Below, piece after piece: positions 15,270 to 23,746 of a DNA stretch of 36,618 nt. The notes beneath the pieces are model-generated. The model saw only the letters and a program-made list of their open reading frames with translations, made no database searches and was not told where the DNA came from. Made by a program: the position numbers and the translations under genes. The stretch's first letter is position 1. The number at the start of each line of letters is the position of its first letter. Source of the DNA: Anaerolineae bacterium. GTDB taxonomy: Bacteria > Chloroflexota > Anaerolineae > Aggregatilineales > Phototrophicaceae. Where the stretch lies: positions 1-36,618 of the forward strand of contig JAIOHM010000077.1 in NCBI GenBank assembly GCA_019912965.1. Direction: 5' to 3'.

Positions 15270-18163
15270 TGGCCGATGACGGACTGAGTTTTCCAATTGA
15301 CCTCGACCTGACGACCTACAGCCGCTCGATCACCAGCGCCATTGCGGATGCGGGCGATCTGGATGCGGCGCTGGGATCGGTTGCCCAACGTGCCAAAGGC
15401 ACACAGGATGCGCTGGGCGGGTTGAGTGATGTCGATGTCAGCATCAGCCTCGGCTTGGTGAATGCGTCGGTGCTGACCGACATCGGCGGGCTGGAAACCC
15501 TGTCGCCAGTGGTGGACATCAGCACCACCCTTGAGCAGACCGACCTCAGCACCCTTTCGGCGCTGGAAACAGCCTCGTATTCACCGGACATCGATCCGAC
15601 TTTCGACGACTCTGCCCTCACGGCGCTGGATGGGCTGGATGCCGCCAGCTACAGCCCGGATATTGATCCGGAAACCACGCCCAGCGGCGAGGATGTCCTC
15701 AACCGCCTCGAACAAATCCGCAATCAGGAACTGATCTCGATTGCGCTGGACATCGTTGGGCCGGGGGTGGGTATATTGCAAAACGCCCTCGACCTGATCA
15801 CCGCCAATGATGCGGCACTGGCGCAGCTTGAAGCCCGCACCGGACGCAGCATTCCCAATGCATCTGAACTCATCGACGATCTGTATGTCGGCACACTGTC
15901 CAACAGCAAAGAGCAGATCGCCCAGACACTGGAACTGGCGACGCAGTTGGGGTTGACTGGCGATCCGCTCAAACAGGCCAGCGAGGGCGCGCTGAACTTC
16001 GCCACCATCTTTGATCAGGATGTCAATGAGAGTCTGGTGGCCGCCAATGCGCTGGTCACCAGCGGCCTTGCTAAAGACTTCCCGCAGGCCTTTGACCTGA
16101 TCACTGCCGGATTTCAGGATGGGCTGAACCGCAGTGGGGATTTCCTGTCGACGCTGGTTGAATTCTCTGCGCCGATTGCGGCGTTGGGGCTGGATGGCGC
16201 AAATGCGCTGGCAGCCATCGGGACAGGGCTGGACGCGGGCTTCGACAATGCGGGCCGGGTGGGCGATCTGCTCAAGGAACTGCAAATCCGGATCACCGGC
16301 ACGGGCGATGAAAATGCCCTCAATACGCTAGAGTCATTGGGTTTGCCCCCACCCGAATCGGTCGAGGATTTGGGGGCAGATTACATTGAAGCCATCCTCA
16401 CGGGCATCCGCAATAAAGCGCAAACCGACCCGACCGGGGCGATTGATGCCAGCCGGGCATTGTTTGGCTCATTTGCTGAAGACTTCGGCACAGAAGCCCT
16501 GACCGGGATTGATCCGGTGGATGCTACCTTTGCCACCATCGAGGCGCGGGCACAAGCGGCCAAGGATGCTTTCGACAATACCTTGGGCGCGACGGTTGAG
16601 ACCTTCTTCGAATCGGCACGGGTCGCCGCCGAGAACTTCCTCAGCAGTGATCAGCTTGGCTTGCAGGAAAAGGTGCAGCTGCTGGAAACCGGCTTTCAGG
16701 ATGCGATTGCGGTACTGCAAGACGGTGGGTCACTCAGCGATGCCATTACGGTTGGGCTGAAGCCGTTGGGCTTCGATGACGAATTCCAGAAGCTGGAGTC
16801 GATCTTCGGCAACCTGATTATCGGCTTTTTGGAAGTGGTGGCAGGCGTCCAAGAGGTGCTGGGTAAGGACAGCAGCGGGACGCGGGCCGAAATCGCCCGG
16901 TTGGGCGCGCAGCAGCTGGCCTTTGATCTGCAAATTGCCAACCCCGATGCGATCTCAGGGGTCATCAAGACGGCACTGGATCGGGGTGTTGAAGGGGCTG
17001 CTTTAAATGAAGCGGTTGGCATCTCGGTCGATGAACTGCTGGCGAGCGGTGAGGTTGGCAAGGCGCAGCAGTTGATCGATAGCTTGAATCAGACTGGCGG
17101 GGCGATCCTGCAAGTGACCGATCCGGTCACGCGGAAACTGTTGGAAGATCAGGGGTTGGATACCACCATCAACATCCCCCTGATGCCAGAGATGAGCGCC
17201 GAGGAATACCAAACCTTTCTCGATCGGAAGCAGGCCGAGTTTGCAGCGCAGGGCATTCCGGTGGATATCACCGTCACCGACATCGACCGGGCAGGGCTGG
17301 AAGGCGTCACCATGCAGGTCAACGAGGCGGCTGCCCTCGTTCAGGAACAGTTTGATGCTGCCTTTGCGGCGGGCGATCTGCCGCTGGCGACCCAGCTGGC
17401 TGAGCAGTTGGGCGATGAAGCTGCGCTGGAACAACTGCGCGGGATTGCCGCTCAGTACCGCACCGAGTTCGATGAAGCGATTGCTTCCGGGGATATCGGG
17501 AAAGCGCAGGAACTGGCCGGGCTGCTGGGCGACGCTGATCTGCAAGACCAGGTGGACGAACTCACGGCCTCGGTGCTCGGCGCGAAAGAAGCCATCATCA
17601 CCAACGCCAAAGATATGGAAGATGCCCTGCGCGGCGTAGGGGATACCACCACTGAGGTGATTACCGGCAATACGATGGTGGAAGATTTCGCCACCCTGCA
17701 TACCAGTGCTGACGACGAGCTGCAGCCGGTCATTGATTATGTCAACACCCTAAAGTTTGCAGCCATTGAAGCTGGTGGTGCACTCAGCATCTTCGGTGCG
17801 GCTGGTTCATCGGCCTTTGGCGGCATCAGTGCAGCAGCAGCCGGGGTGGGTAATCCGTTTGAGGGTGCTGGAACAAGCACCATCCCCCTGAAAGCGGCGG
17901 GCGGCGAAGCCAGCGGCACGTTTATTGCGGGCGAGGCTGGCCCGGAACTGATCTCGACCGACAGCCGTCTGGCGGTGCTGAACAACGCCTCAACGCGCAG
18001 TCTGTTTGCGGCGGTCGAAGCGGCGCTCGGCAGCCCAACGGTGAATCACAACAGCCCACGCAGTCAGCAGATCAACCAGCACAACACGTATTATGTACAG
18101 TCGATGGCACAGGCGGGCAGTGCTGCCCAACGCAGTGCCGACGCCATCCGAGGATTTGGCTAA
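15269..18163 (+). CDS. Tape measure protein
   Basis: A 964-residue protein of mainly helical, Ala/Leu/Asp/Glu-rich sequence. Its length fits tail tape measure proteins, which set tail length and are ejected with DNA. The C-terminal TFIAGEAGPELISTDSRLAV matches the Gly-Glu-x-Gly-Pro-Glu motif common near the end of siphovirus tape measures. Residues 70-150 contain degenerate tandem repeats (ALETASYSPDIDP and LDGLDAASYSPDIDP; LSALE/LTALDG). At about 1.5 angstrom per residue the tail would be roughly 145 nm, which is an estimate only. The start overlaps the chaperone stop (TGATG). Confidence 0.85.
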   Translation: MADDGLSFPIDLDLTTYSRSITSAIADAGDLDAALGSVAQRAKGTQDALGGLSDVDVSISLGLVNASVLTDIGGLETLSPVVDISTTLEQTDLSTLSALETASYSPDIDPTFDDSALTALDGLDAASYSPDIDPETTPSGEDVLNRLEQIRNQELISIALDIVGPGVGILQNALDLITANDAALAQLEARTGRSIPNASELIDDLYVGTLSNSKEQIAQTLELATQLGLTGDPLKQASEGALNFATIFDQDVNESLVAANALVTSGLAKDFPQAFDLITAGFQDGLNRSGDFLSTLVEFSAPIAALGLDGANALAAIGTGLDAGFDNAGRVGDLLKELQIRITGTGDENALNTLESLGLPPPESVEDLGADYIEAILTGIRNKAQTDPTGAIDASRALFGSFAEDFGTEALTGIDPVDATFATIEARAQAAKDAFDNTLGATVETFFESARVAAENFLSSDQLGLQEKVQLLETGFQDAIAVLQDGGSLSDAITVGLKPLGFDDEFQKLESIFGNLIIGFLEVVAGVQEVLGKDSSGTRAEIARLGAQQLAFDLQIANPDAISGVIKTALDRGVEGAALNEAVGISVDELLASGEVGKAQQLIDSLNQTGGAILQVTDPVTRKLLEDQGLDTTINIPLMPEMSAEEYQTFLDRKQAEFAAQGIPVDITVTDIDRAGLEGVTMQVNEAAALVQEQFDAAFAAGDLPLATQLAEQLGDEAALEQLRGIAAQYRTEFDEAIASGDIGKAQELAGLLGDADLQDQVDELTASVLGAKEAIITNAKDMEDALRGVGDTTTEVITGNTMVEDFATLHTSADDELQPVIDYVNTLKFAAIEAGGALSIFGAAGSSAFGGISAAAAGVGNPFEGAGTSTIPLKAAGGEASGTFIAGEAGPELISTDSRLAVLNNASTRSLFAAVEAALGSPTVNHNSPRSQQINQHNTYYVQSMAQAGSAAQRSADAIRGFG

Positions 18164-18164
18164 C

Positions 18165-19925
18165 ATGACCCTTGAACTCAGTATCGTCAAAGGCATTCCC
18201 ATCCCGCCGGGCAGCACCAGCACGGCGGAAGTCGGACTCGACGTGATTGATCTGCTGAATGCGTCCGGCTTCAGCGTCCAGATCGACAGCTGGATTCCGG
18301 TGCTGGCCGCGCCGAAGAACGGCGGGGTGTGGTCAGAGTCGGTGCTGGGTGGTGACCGTCTGCTGGCGGCTGAGCCGGGACGGGTGACCGAGACGATGAC
18401 CCTGATCGCCAGTGCTGCCACCCCACGCAGCCGCCACTTTCTGGAACGGCGGCTGTCGCTGTTCGGGGAACTGTCTCGCAAGCAGCACACGACCAACTAT
18501 CAGGTTGAGCCGGTGTATCTGAAGCTGCAGTTGGACGGGATGGCCGGGCCGCAGTTCAGCCTGTTGTACAGCATCGAGATCGCCCCGGATGCCGATCCAT
18601 TTCGCAATCGCAATCTGAACCAGCTGACGATTGCCCTGATCCGCCATCCGGAATGGACATGGCAGGTGCCGCCGGGGGTTTCGCCCAAGGGATGGACGAT
18701 CTACCGCCGCGGGCTGACGGACACGCTGAGCAACTACAACCTGGCCAGCAACCTGAATAACCTGCTCCAGCCCACCGGCGGCAGTCAGGTGGATAATGCC
18801 ACCGTCCTGTGGCTCAACAGCAGCGTCGAGGCGTATTACACCCGATCATTCCTCGACATCCCGGCGGCGGATGTGCCGGGGGATCGACCCGCCCGTGTGC
18901 AGCTGACGCTGGGCGGGGAATTCGCGAAGTTCGTGAGTGCCCCCAACACGTTTTATGTGCACAGCCTCTACATCGGACGGCGCAGCCGCTCGCAAGCCGG
19001 CCTGCTGGAAACCAATCGACTGGCGGCCAAGTGCGGGGGGACAGGGGCGAAGATCAGCGCGGCACTGGGACTGGACACGACGTATCAGGGGGATTACGGG
19101 GTGATCGACGATCACGCCACCAGCACCGCCAGCTACTACGCCTCAACCACGCCGCACAACCGTGCCCGCTGCACCTTCACCACCACACCGACGGTCTTCC
19201 GCCCGTGTGTGACCTGGACGGGTAAGATGGCTGCCCTGTCGGGTCGTTTCCTGGCTTTCGCCCGCTGTCACCAATCCGGCGGTACAGCCGGCGACATCGA
19301 GTTGTACTTGCAGTACGGCTACGATGGGGATGATCTGGAAACCAGTTTGCAGAACCCGGCGGTGCAGGCGGTGGCGACCCACACCCAGTTCTGGCCGGTG
19401 CTGAACCTCGGCGTGATTACCCTGCCACCGGACGCCATGCGCGTGCCGGTGGGCGATAACGGACGGGGGATCGACCCGAATGCCCAGTTCACCATCCGAC
19501 TGCAGGTGCGGCGCAAGAGTGGGGTAGGTGAGTTCTACTTCGCCGACATCACCCTGATCCCGATTGACGAGTGTGCCGTGAAGTTGTCGCTGGAGCAGTA
19601 TGTGAATGCTAGCTACACCGCCACCCAGATTTTCTACGACAACACCGGTTACTTCACCCGTGGGCAGGATGACCCGGTGGCGTATGACAAGAACCTCGCC
19701 GTCGGCGCACCGGGCAAGGCAGCCGAGTTGGCCGGGGCAGACATCCTGCTTGAGCCGAACACCGACAACCGGTTGTACTGCTTCTTCACCGGGAATGTGG
19801 CGGGCAGCAGCACCATCGGGGTGTCGCCGATTTCGACCCATGTAAGCATCACTGACAAAGCGGTGGCCGGGGTGACAGTGCGTGGCAATCTCGTCCCGCG
19901 CTCGCTCGGTCTGCGCGATGCATAG
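18165..19925 (+). CDS. Distal tail protein/virion structural protein
   Basis: A 586-residue beta-rich protein following the tape measure, where distal tail and baseplate proteins lie. The N-terminal ~200 residues look like a tail-tip domain (LELSIVKGIPIPPGSTSTAE); the remainder resembles jelly-roll or carbohydrate-binding layers (FYVHSLYIGRRSRSQAGLL, FYFADITLIPIDECAVKLSL). ATG 18165 is 1 bp after the tape measure stop; the longer in-frame start at 18093 lies inside that gene. No specific family is recognised. Confidence 0.65.
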   Translation: MTLELSIVKGIPIPPGSTSTAEVGLDVIDLLNASGFSVQIDSWIPVLAAPKNGGVWSESVLGGDRLLAAEPGRVTETMTLIASAATPRSRHFLERRLSLFGELSRKQHTTNYQVEPVYLKLQLDGMAGPQFSLLYSIEIAPDADPFRNRNLNQLTIALIRHPEWTWQVPPGVSPKGWTIYRRGLTDTLSNYNLASNLNNLLQPTGGSQVDNATVLWLNSSVEAYYTRSFLDIPAADVPGDRPARVQLTLGGEFAKFVSAPNTFYVHSLYIGRRSRSQAGLLETNRLAAKCGGTGAKISAALGLDTTYQGDYGVIDDHATSTASYYASTTPHNRARCTFTTTPTVFRPCVTWTGKMAALSGRFLAFARCHQSGGTAGDIELYLQYGYDGDDLETSLQNPAVQAVATHTQFWPVLNLGVITLPPDAMRVPVGDNGRGIDPNAQFTIRLQVRRKSGVGEFYFADITLIPIDECAVKLSLEQYVNASYTATQIFYDNTGYFTRGQDDPVAYDKNLAVGAPGKAAELAGADILLEPNTDNRLYCFFTGNVAGSSTIGVSPISTHVSITDKAVAGVTVRGNLVPRSLGLRDA

Positions 19926-19974
19926 GCAGGTGGTTGTTGGTTTTCCGTTCGTTACCCATCGCTTATCCCAGCCC

Positions 19975-20019
19975 GTCTTTGACTCAGTACTCGGTACTCA
20001 GTACTTTGAACTTTGAACT
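19975..20019. repeat. Short tandem heptamer-like repeat in an intergenic gap
   Basis: The stretch holds ACTCAGTACT and ACTCGGTACT and ACTCAGTACT units, followed by TTTGAAC twice. On the minus strand it would encode KFKVQSTEYRVLS, a junk peptide typical of intergenic repeats in several filamentous and environmental bacteria. It interrupts the otherwise tightly packed virion operon in a 103-bp gap. Confidence 0.6.
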
Positions 20020-20028
20020 GGAATCCCC

Positions 20029-21210
20029 ATGTTGCACACCTTGAACCTGTACCAAAAACCGAAGCGGGGGAACAAGTTTCTCGGTCGCTACCGCATCCAC
20101 CAGTATGTCCACTCGATCTCGGCGGTCGGTGGTTACGACACCGCATCCTGCAACATTCTGCTGCGCAGCCGGGATGAAGCCTTCCAGTTTCTGGAATCCC
20201 ACATCGGCAACCGGGTCGCGATCTTCGCCGAAGACCCGACCCGTCCGATCTGGGAAGGCTTCATCAACCGCATGACCTTCAACCTCGGCAAGCTGGCCTA
20301 CACGATCTCGCTGGACGAGATGTTCAATTCACTGTTCGCCACCTACACCGACGAGTACACCACACCGGGAACGCCCGCCATCGCCAACACCGCGATTGCC
20401 CCGCAGCTGACCTCGCAGAACATCTACGGCTTTAAGCAGGGGGCGATTGACCTCGGCATCCAGAAGGTCGCCAGCAACAAACCCAATGCACTGCGCGATA
20501 CGGTGATCAACATCCGGGGGTGGCCGCAAGCCAGCCTGCGGCAGGAAGGCGATGGCGTTTCCGTCAGCCTCGAACTGCTCGGTTTCTACCACACCCTGAA
20601 GTGGCAGTTGTACACCAGCAATGCCGGCACGGTCACCAACTGTTTCAACTTCATCACCACCTTCATCCTGCCGATTGTCAACAACGGCTCGACGTTTTTC
20701 AGCATCACCGATTTCGCCGAGATCACCAACAACACCACCAGCGTCCCGCGTGGCGATCCCGGTGGCAAGACCCTGTGGGATGCCCTGCGTGGCACGCAAG
20801 AGGCAGGTGATACCACCGGCGAACCGTATGTGATCGGGGTGACGCCAACCGATCCCAACACGGGCGGACGGCGGTTGTACTACCGACCGGCCAATTTCGC
20901 CATTGACTACAAGGCACGCAGCAGCGACGGGATGATCTTCCGCAACCGCTATGGCAAGCCGATCCCACCCTGGCTGGTGCAGCCCGACCGGGTGCTGCGC
21001 GTGACGGATGCGCTGGTGGAATACGGGTTGCCGGGGGATGACCCGCGTGACACCTACCTCAACCTGATCGAGTACGACGCCGAACGGCAGGTGGTGACCG
21101 CACAGGGCTTCGACGACACCACGATGGAAGGTGTTCTCAACCTGCGGAACAACCGTCCCTTGATGTACGGTAAACCCTTCAGTGGTCGTATCCGCTTCGT
21201 CAGTGCGTGA
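20029..21210 (+). CDS. Tail tip/baseplate protein
   Basis: A 393-residue protein, the last virion gene before array 3. The N-terminus (YQKPKRGNKFLGRYRIHQYV, then FQFLESHIGNRVAIFAEDPT and IWEGFINRMTF) is like a hub-type tail protein in which a pore-forming beta domain is described by location and binding to the distal tail. The C-terminus (YNLIEYDAERQVV-like strands) fits the same role. Family assignment is by position and general appearance only. No Shine-Dalgarno is obvious before ATG 20029. Confidence 0.6.
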   Translation: MLHTLNLYQKPKRGNKFLGRYRIHQYVHSISAVGGYDTASCNILLRSRDEAFQFLESHIGNRVAIFAEDPTRPIWEGFINRMTFNLGKLAYTISLDEMFNSLFATYTDEYTTPGTPAIANTAIAPQLTSQNIYGFKQGAIDLGIQKVASNKPNALRDTVINIRGWPQASLRQEGDGVSVSLELLGFYHTLKWQLYTSNAGTVTNCFNFITTFILPIVNNGSTFFSITDFAEITNNTTSVPRGDPGGKTLWDALRGTQEAGDTTGEPYVIGVTPTDPNTGGRRLYYRPANFAIDYKARSSDGMIFRNRYGKPIPPWLVQPDRVLRVTDALVEYGLPGDDPRDTYLNLIEYDAERQVVTAQGFDDTTMEGVLNLRNNRPLMYGKPFSGRIRFVSA

Positions 21211-21263
21211 TGCCGACACGAGCGTTCCAGCCAATGCATACTGGTTGGGTTTTGGATACCATG

Positions 21264-21515
21264 CCCTTTATGTTGCGTAACGATTCTCATAAAAGGCCGA
21301 AATTTGACACAGCGCCGGACAGCGCGAAAATGATGTCATCCAGCGCGATCCAGCGAGATTCGGGGTATCAAAACTGGGGGTAGTGAAATGAAAGCGCTTG
21401 CCAGAATCACCGTTTTGGGTTGTTAAAGTGTAATGCCCGGAAGTTTCACAGGTCGATGCCAAAAAGTTGCGTAAAAGCGCGATCTGAGCTAATTTTGATG
21501 TGAAGTCAAACGACC
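21264..21515 (+). promoter_or_regulatory. CRISPR leader of array 3, with promoter
   Basis: This is the second copy of the conserved leader. Its first ~40 bp (CCTTTATGTTGCGTAACG, then ATTCTCATAAAAGGCC) match the leader of array 4 and differ from that of array 2. The middle (TTTGACACAGCGCCGGAC) is closer to array 2. The promoter is TTGCGT 21467-21472, 17 bp, TAATTT 21490-21495. It begins about 50 bp after the stop of the tail gene. Confidence 0.93.
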
Positions 21516-22433
21516 CTCTGCGGAGAGAAGAACCCCTACGGGGGACTGAAACATTTCTGCAGGGCTGACGTAGTATGCCCCCTGATATACTCTGCGGAGA
21601 GAAGAACCCCTACGGGGGACTGAAACTGACCGCCCCATTGGCGTAGTCGTTAAACATCTGCACGAAGCTCTGCGGAGAGAAGAACCCCTACGGGGGACTG
21701 AAACCATCAGGCTGTAGTCGTGCCAAAGCGCCACCGTTGCTCTGCGGAGAGAAGAACCCCTACGGGGGACTGAAACATTTATCGCCTTCCTATCTAGGTA
21801 TCGTCTATAAACTCTCTGCGGAGAGAAGAACCCCTACGGGGGACTGAAACAAAAACACTGCAGTGACCCTCTGGGCGAATACAGCCTCTGCGGAGAGAAG
21901 AACCCCTACGGGGGACTGAAACTCAAACTTCAGTCCCACAGCAGGTTTCGGTTTCAACTCTGCGGAGAGAAGAACCCCTACGGGGGACTGAAACATATCG
22001 ACCATTTCAACTACTCCTTATTAATAAGAGACTCTGCGGAGAGAAGAACCCCTACGGGGGACTGAAACCTGTCCATCTGTGGATAGAGAATACGAGGCTG
22101 TCTCTGCGGAGAGAAGAACCCCTACGGGGGACTGAAACACAGGACAACAGGCACCAGCGTCGGAGGAATCTCTCTCTGCGGAGAGAAGAACCCCTACGGG
22201 GGACTGAAACCCAAACCCGTTGGTGTTGTGCAGATGCATACCCAATACTCTGCGGAGAGAAGAACCCCTACGGGGGACTGAAACTTTGTGTAGTTTACTT
22301 TTTGTTCTTGCAAGGAATCCTCCTCTGATGAGTGGTGAACCCCTACGGGGGACTGAAACATAGATTTGCTGCCATCAACTTGCCGTTCGACAATTTCTCT
22401 GATGAGTGGTGAACCCCTACGGGGGACTGAAAC
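21516..22433 (+). CRISPR. CRISPR array 3, chimeric (11 subtype-C then 2 subtype-B repeats)
   Basis: Subtype-C repeats (5' half CTCTGCGGAGAGAAG) start at 21516, 21590, 21668, 21740, 21814, 21886, 21958, 22032, 22102, 22174 and 22248. The last two repeats, at 22323 and 22397, have the subtype-B 5' half CTCTGATGAGTGGTG of array 2. All are 37 nt with an identical 3' half, and there are 12 spacers of 33-41 nt. The switch occurs cleanly at a repeat boundary. No terminator is visible between the array end and the downstream membrane-protein gene, so array transcripts might read into the lysis genes. Confidence 0.99.
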
Positions 22434-22502
22434 CCTCGGCTCGCTTTTCCCCCTTCCCCAATATCGACAAATGCCATTTTCTTTTCTGCTACGCTGACAC
22501 AT

Positions 22503-22581
22503 GAAGTGCAAGTCATTGCACTTCAAATGCTTAGGCGGATAACGACATATTATCCGACCTAGAAAATCGTTCGTTTAGGTC
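22503..22581. promoter_or_regulatory. Cluster of three inverted repeats before the lysis genes
   Basis: GAAGTGCAA/TTGCACTTC (22503-22511 and 22516-22524), CGGATAA/TTATCCG (22536-22542 and 22550-22556) and GACCTA/TAGGTC (22556-22561 and 22576-22581). None has a T-tract, so operators or a structured 5' leader are likelier than terminators. The following gene starts at 22615 with GAGGA 7 nt upstream. Confidence 0.55.
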
Positions 22582-22614
22582 AGCAATTGAGCAGCCCATT
22601 TCGAGGAATCTGGC

Positions 22615-23268
22615 ATGGATGTATTCCAATCCATCTCACAATTCATCCAGCAGCACGGCCTCGGCACACTGATCGTGGTCATTGGGCTGCTGATACTCTT
22701 CAACCAAACCCGCACCCGTTCTCAGATCGACACGACTCGTGTTGAGATGGAAAAGCAGTCGGATGAACGCACCAACGCCGCCTACAACAAGCTGCAAACC
22801 GTGATGGAAGAACGGCTGGCTGAGAAGCAGCGGCTCATCGAACGGCTGCAAGCCGAGTTCGACCGCTTCCAGACCGACAAAAACAACGAGATCGCCGGGC
22901 TGAAGCGCGAAGCCAGAGAGAACCGCGAACACATCACCAGCTTGAACCAGCAGGTGGAAGCGTTACAGCGCGACCTCGAAGTCGAGAAGCAGCGGCGGGT
23001 GGCAGCCGAAGAGAAAGCCGAGCGGATGGAAGCCCGGCAGGTGGAACTGGAAAACATCAACAGCCGGCTGGTGAATGACAATGCCCATCTGGTGAAAACC
23101 AACACCATCAAGGACAACCGCGTCACCGAATTGCTGACCGAAAATGCTCAACTGAACACCCGGCTGACGGCGCTGCAGCATGAGAATGAGCAGCTTCGCA
23201 GTCAGCTCAACCCGCGCGTCGGCACTGGGGAAAACCCAGTGACCACCAACGGCGCGCCGCCCCCATAA
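22615..23268 (+). CDS. Single-pass membrane protein with long coiled coil
   Basis: A 217-residue protein. Residues 15-31 (GLGTLIVVIGLLILFNQ) form one membrane segment. Residues about 40-200 are an uninterrupted charged coiled coil rich in Glu, Gln, Arg and Leu (EEKAERMEARQVELENINSR), with a Pro/Gly tail. The ATG has GAGGA 7 nt upstream. Next to a holin-like and a hydrolase gene it may be a spanin-like or holin-regulating lysis factor. Because it directly follows a CRISPR array, a host membrane protein unrelated to lysis is also possible. No enzyme motif is seen. Confidence 0.65.
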   Translation: MDVFQSISQFIQQHGLGTLIVVIGLLILFNQTRTRSQIDTTRVEMEKQSDERTNAAYNKLQTVMEERLAEKQRLIERLQAEFDRFQTDKNNEIAGLKREARENREHITSLNQQVEALQRDLEVEKQRRVAAEEKAERMEARQVELENINSRLVNDNAHLVKTNTIKDNRVTELLTENAQLNTRLTALQHENEQLRSQLNPRVGTGENPVTTNGAPPP

Positions 23269-23305
23269 GTATCCAATCCGTTATCTGTTCAATAAGGAGT
23301 CTCTC

Positions 23306-23683
23306 GTGTTCAATCCCATTGTTCGCCTGTTCCTGATTCTTGTCCTGTTGTTCGTCTGCGTCGGCATGGTGGCCGCACAAGAAGCCACGCCAGAGCCGAC
23401 CCCACCGACCCCGGTTGAGTTGCCGCCCGATTCGGTGGTCACCAGCGGCGGACAACTGCTGCTTCTGCTCGGCTTGGCCGTGTTGAGCGGTGGTGGTCTT
23501 CTGGCGGTGCTGTATCGCTTTCTGGAGAGCAAGCAGGTGCTGGATACGTCCGAAAAGCTGTACCAATCCACGCCGCCGGAAACCCAGCAGTTCATCAATG
23601 ATCTGGTGGCTGGCTTGCACGAAACCACCAACCGCCTGCTGACCTATCTGGACAAGATCACCGACGGCAAGCCCAACGAGTAA
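23306..23683 (+). CDS. Two-segment membrane protein, holin-like
   Basis: A 125-residue protein with a GTG start and a strong AAGGAG 6 nt upstream. Residues 4-24 form a signal-peptide-like hydrophobic segment ending VAAQ; residues about 46-68 (TSGGQLLLLLGLAVLSGGGL) form a second membrane segment. A Pro/Thr-rich periplasmic stretch lies between them, and a charged cytoplasmic C-terminus follows. Size, topology and its place before a putative endolysin fit a holin, but holins are too diverse for sequence proof. Confidence 0.55.
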   Translation: MFNPIVRLFLILVLLFVCVGMVAAQEATPEPTPPTPVELPPDSVVTSGGQLLLLLGLAVLSGGGLLAVLYRFLESKQVLDTSEKLYQSTPPETQQFINDLVAGLHETTNRLLTYLDKITDGKPNE

Positions 23684-23700
23684 CCCATCCATTTGTAGCC

Positions 23701-23725
23701 GCACCCGGTCACGCTGACCGGGTGC
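23701..23725. other. Perfect 11-bp stem-loop between holin-like and hydrolase genes
   Basis: GCACCCGGTCA (23701-23711), loop CGC, and TGACCGGGTGC (23715-23725). No T-tract follows, so it is probably an RNA-stabilising or processing hairpin rather than a terminator. It lies 21 nt before the hydrolase ATG at 23747. Confidence 0.6.
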
Positions 23726-23746
23726 ATGGTGTTGATAAGGAAAGCA

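Noticed and set aside
4460..21210. Spacers of arrays 1-4 matching the virion genes (self-targeting)
   Set aside because: Comparison by eye found no match, but this is not exhaustive; an alignment of all spacers to both strands would be decisive.
23701..23725. Stem-loop as a terminator between holin-like and hydrolase genes
   Set aside because: No T-tract follows; kept only as a structural hairpin.
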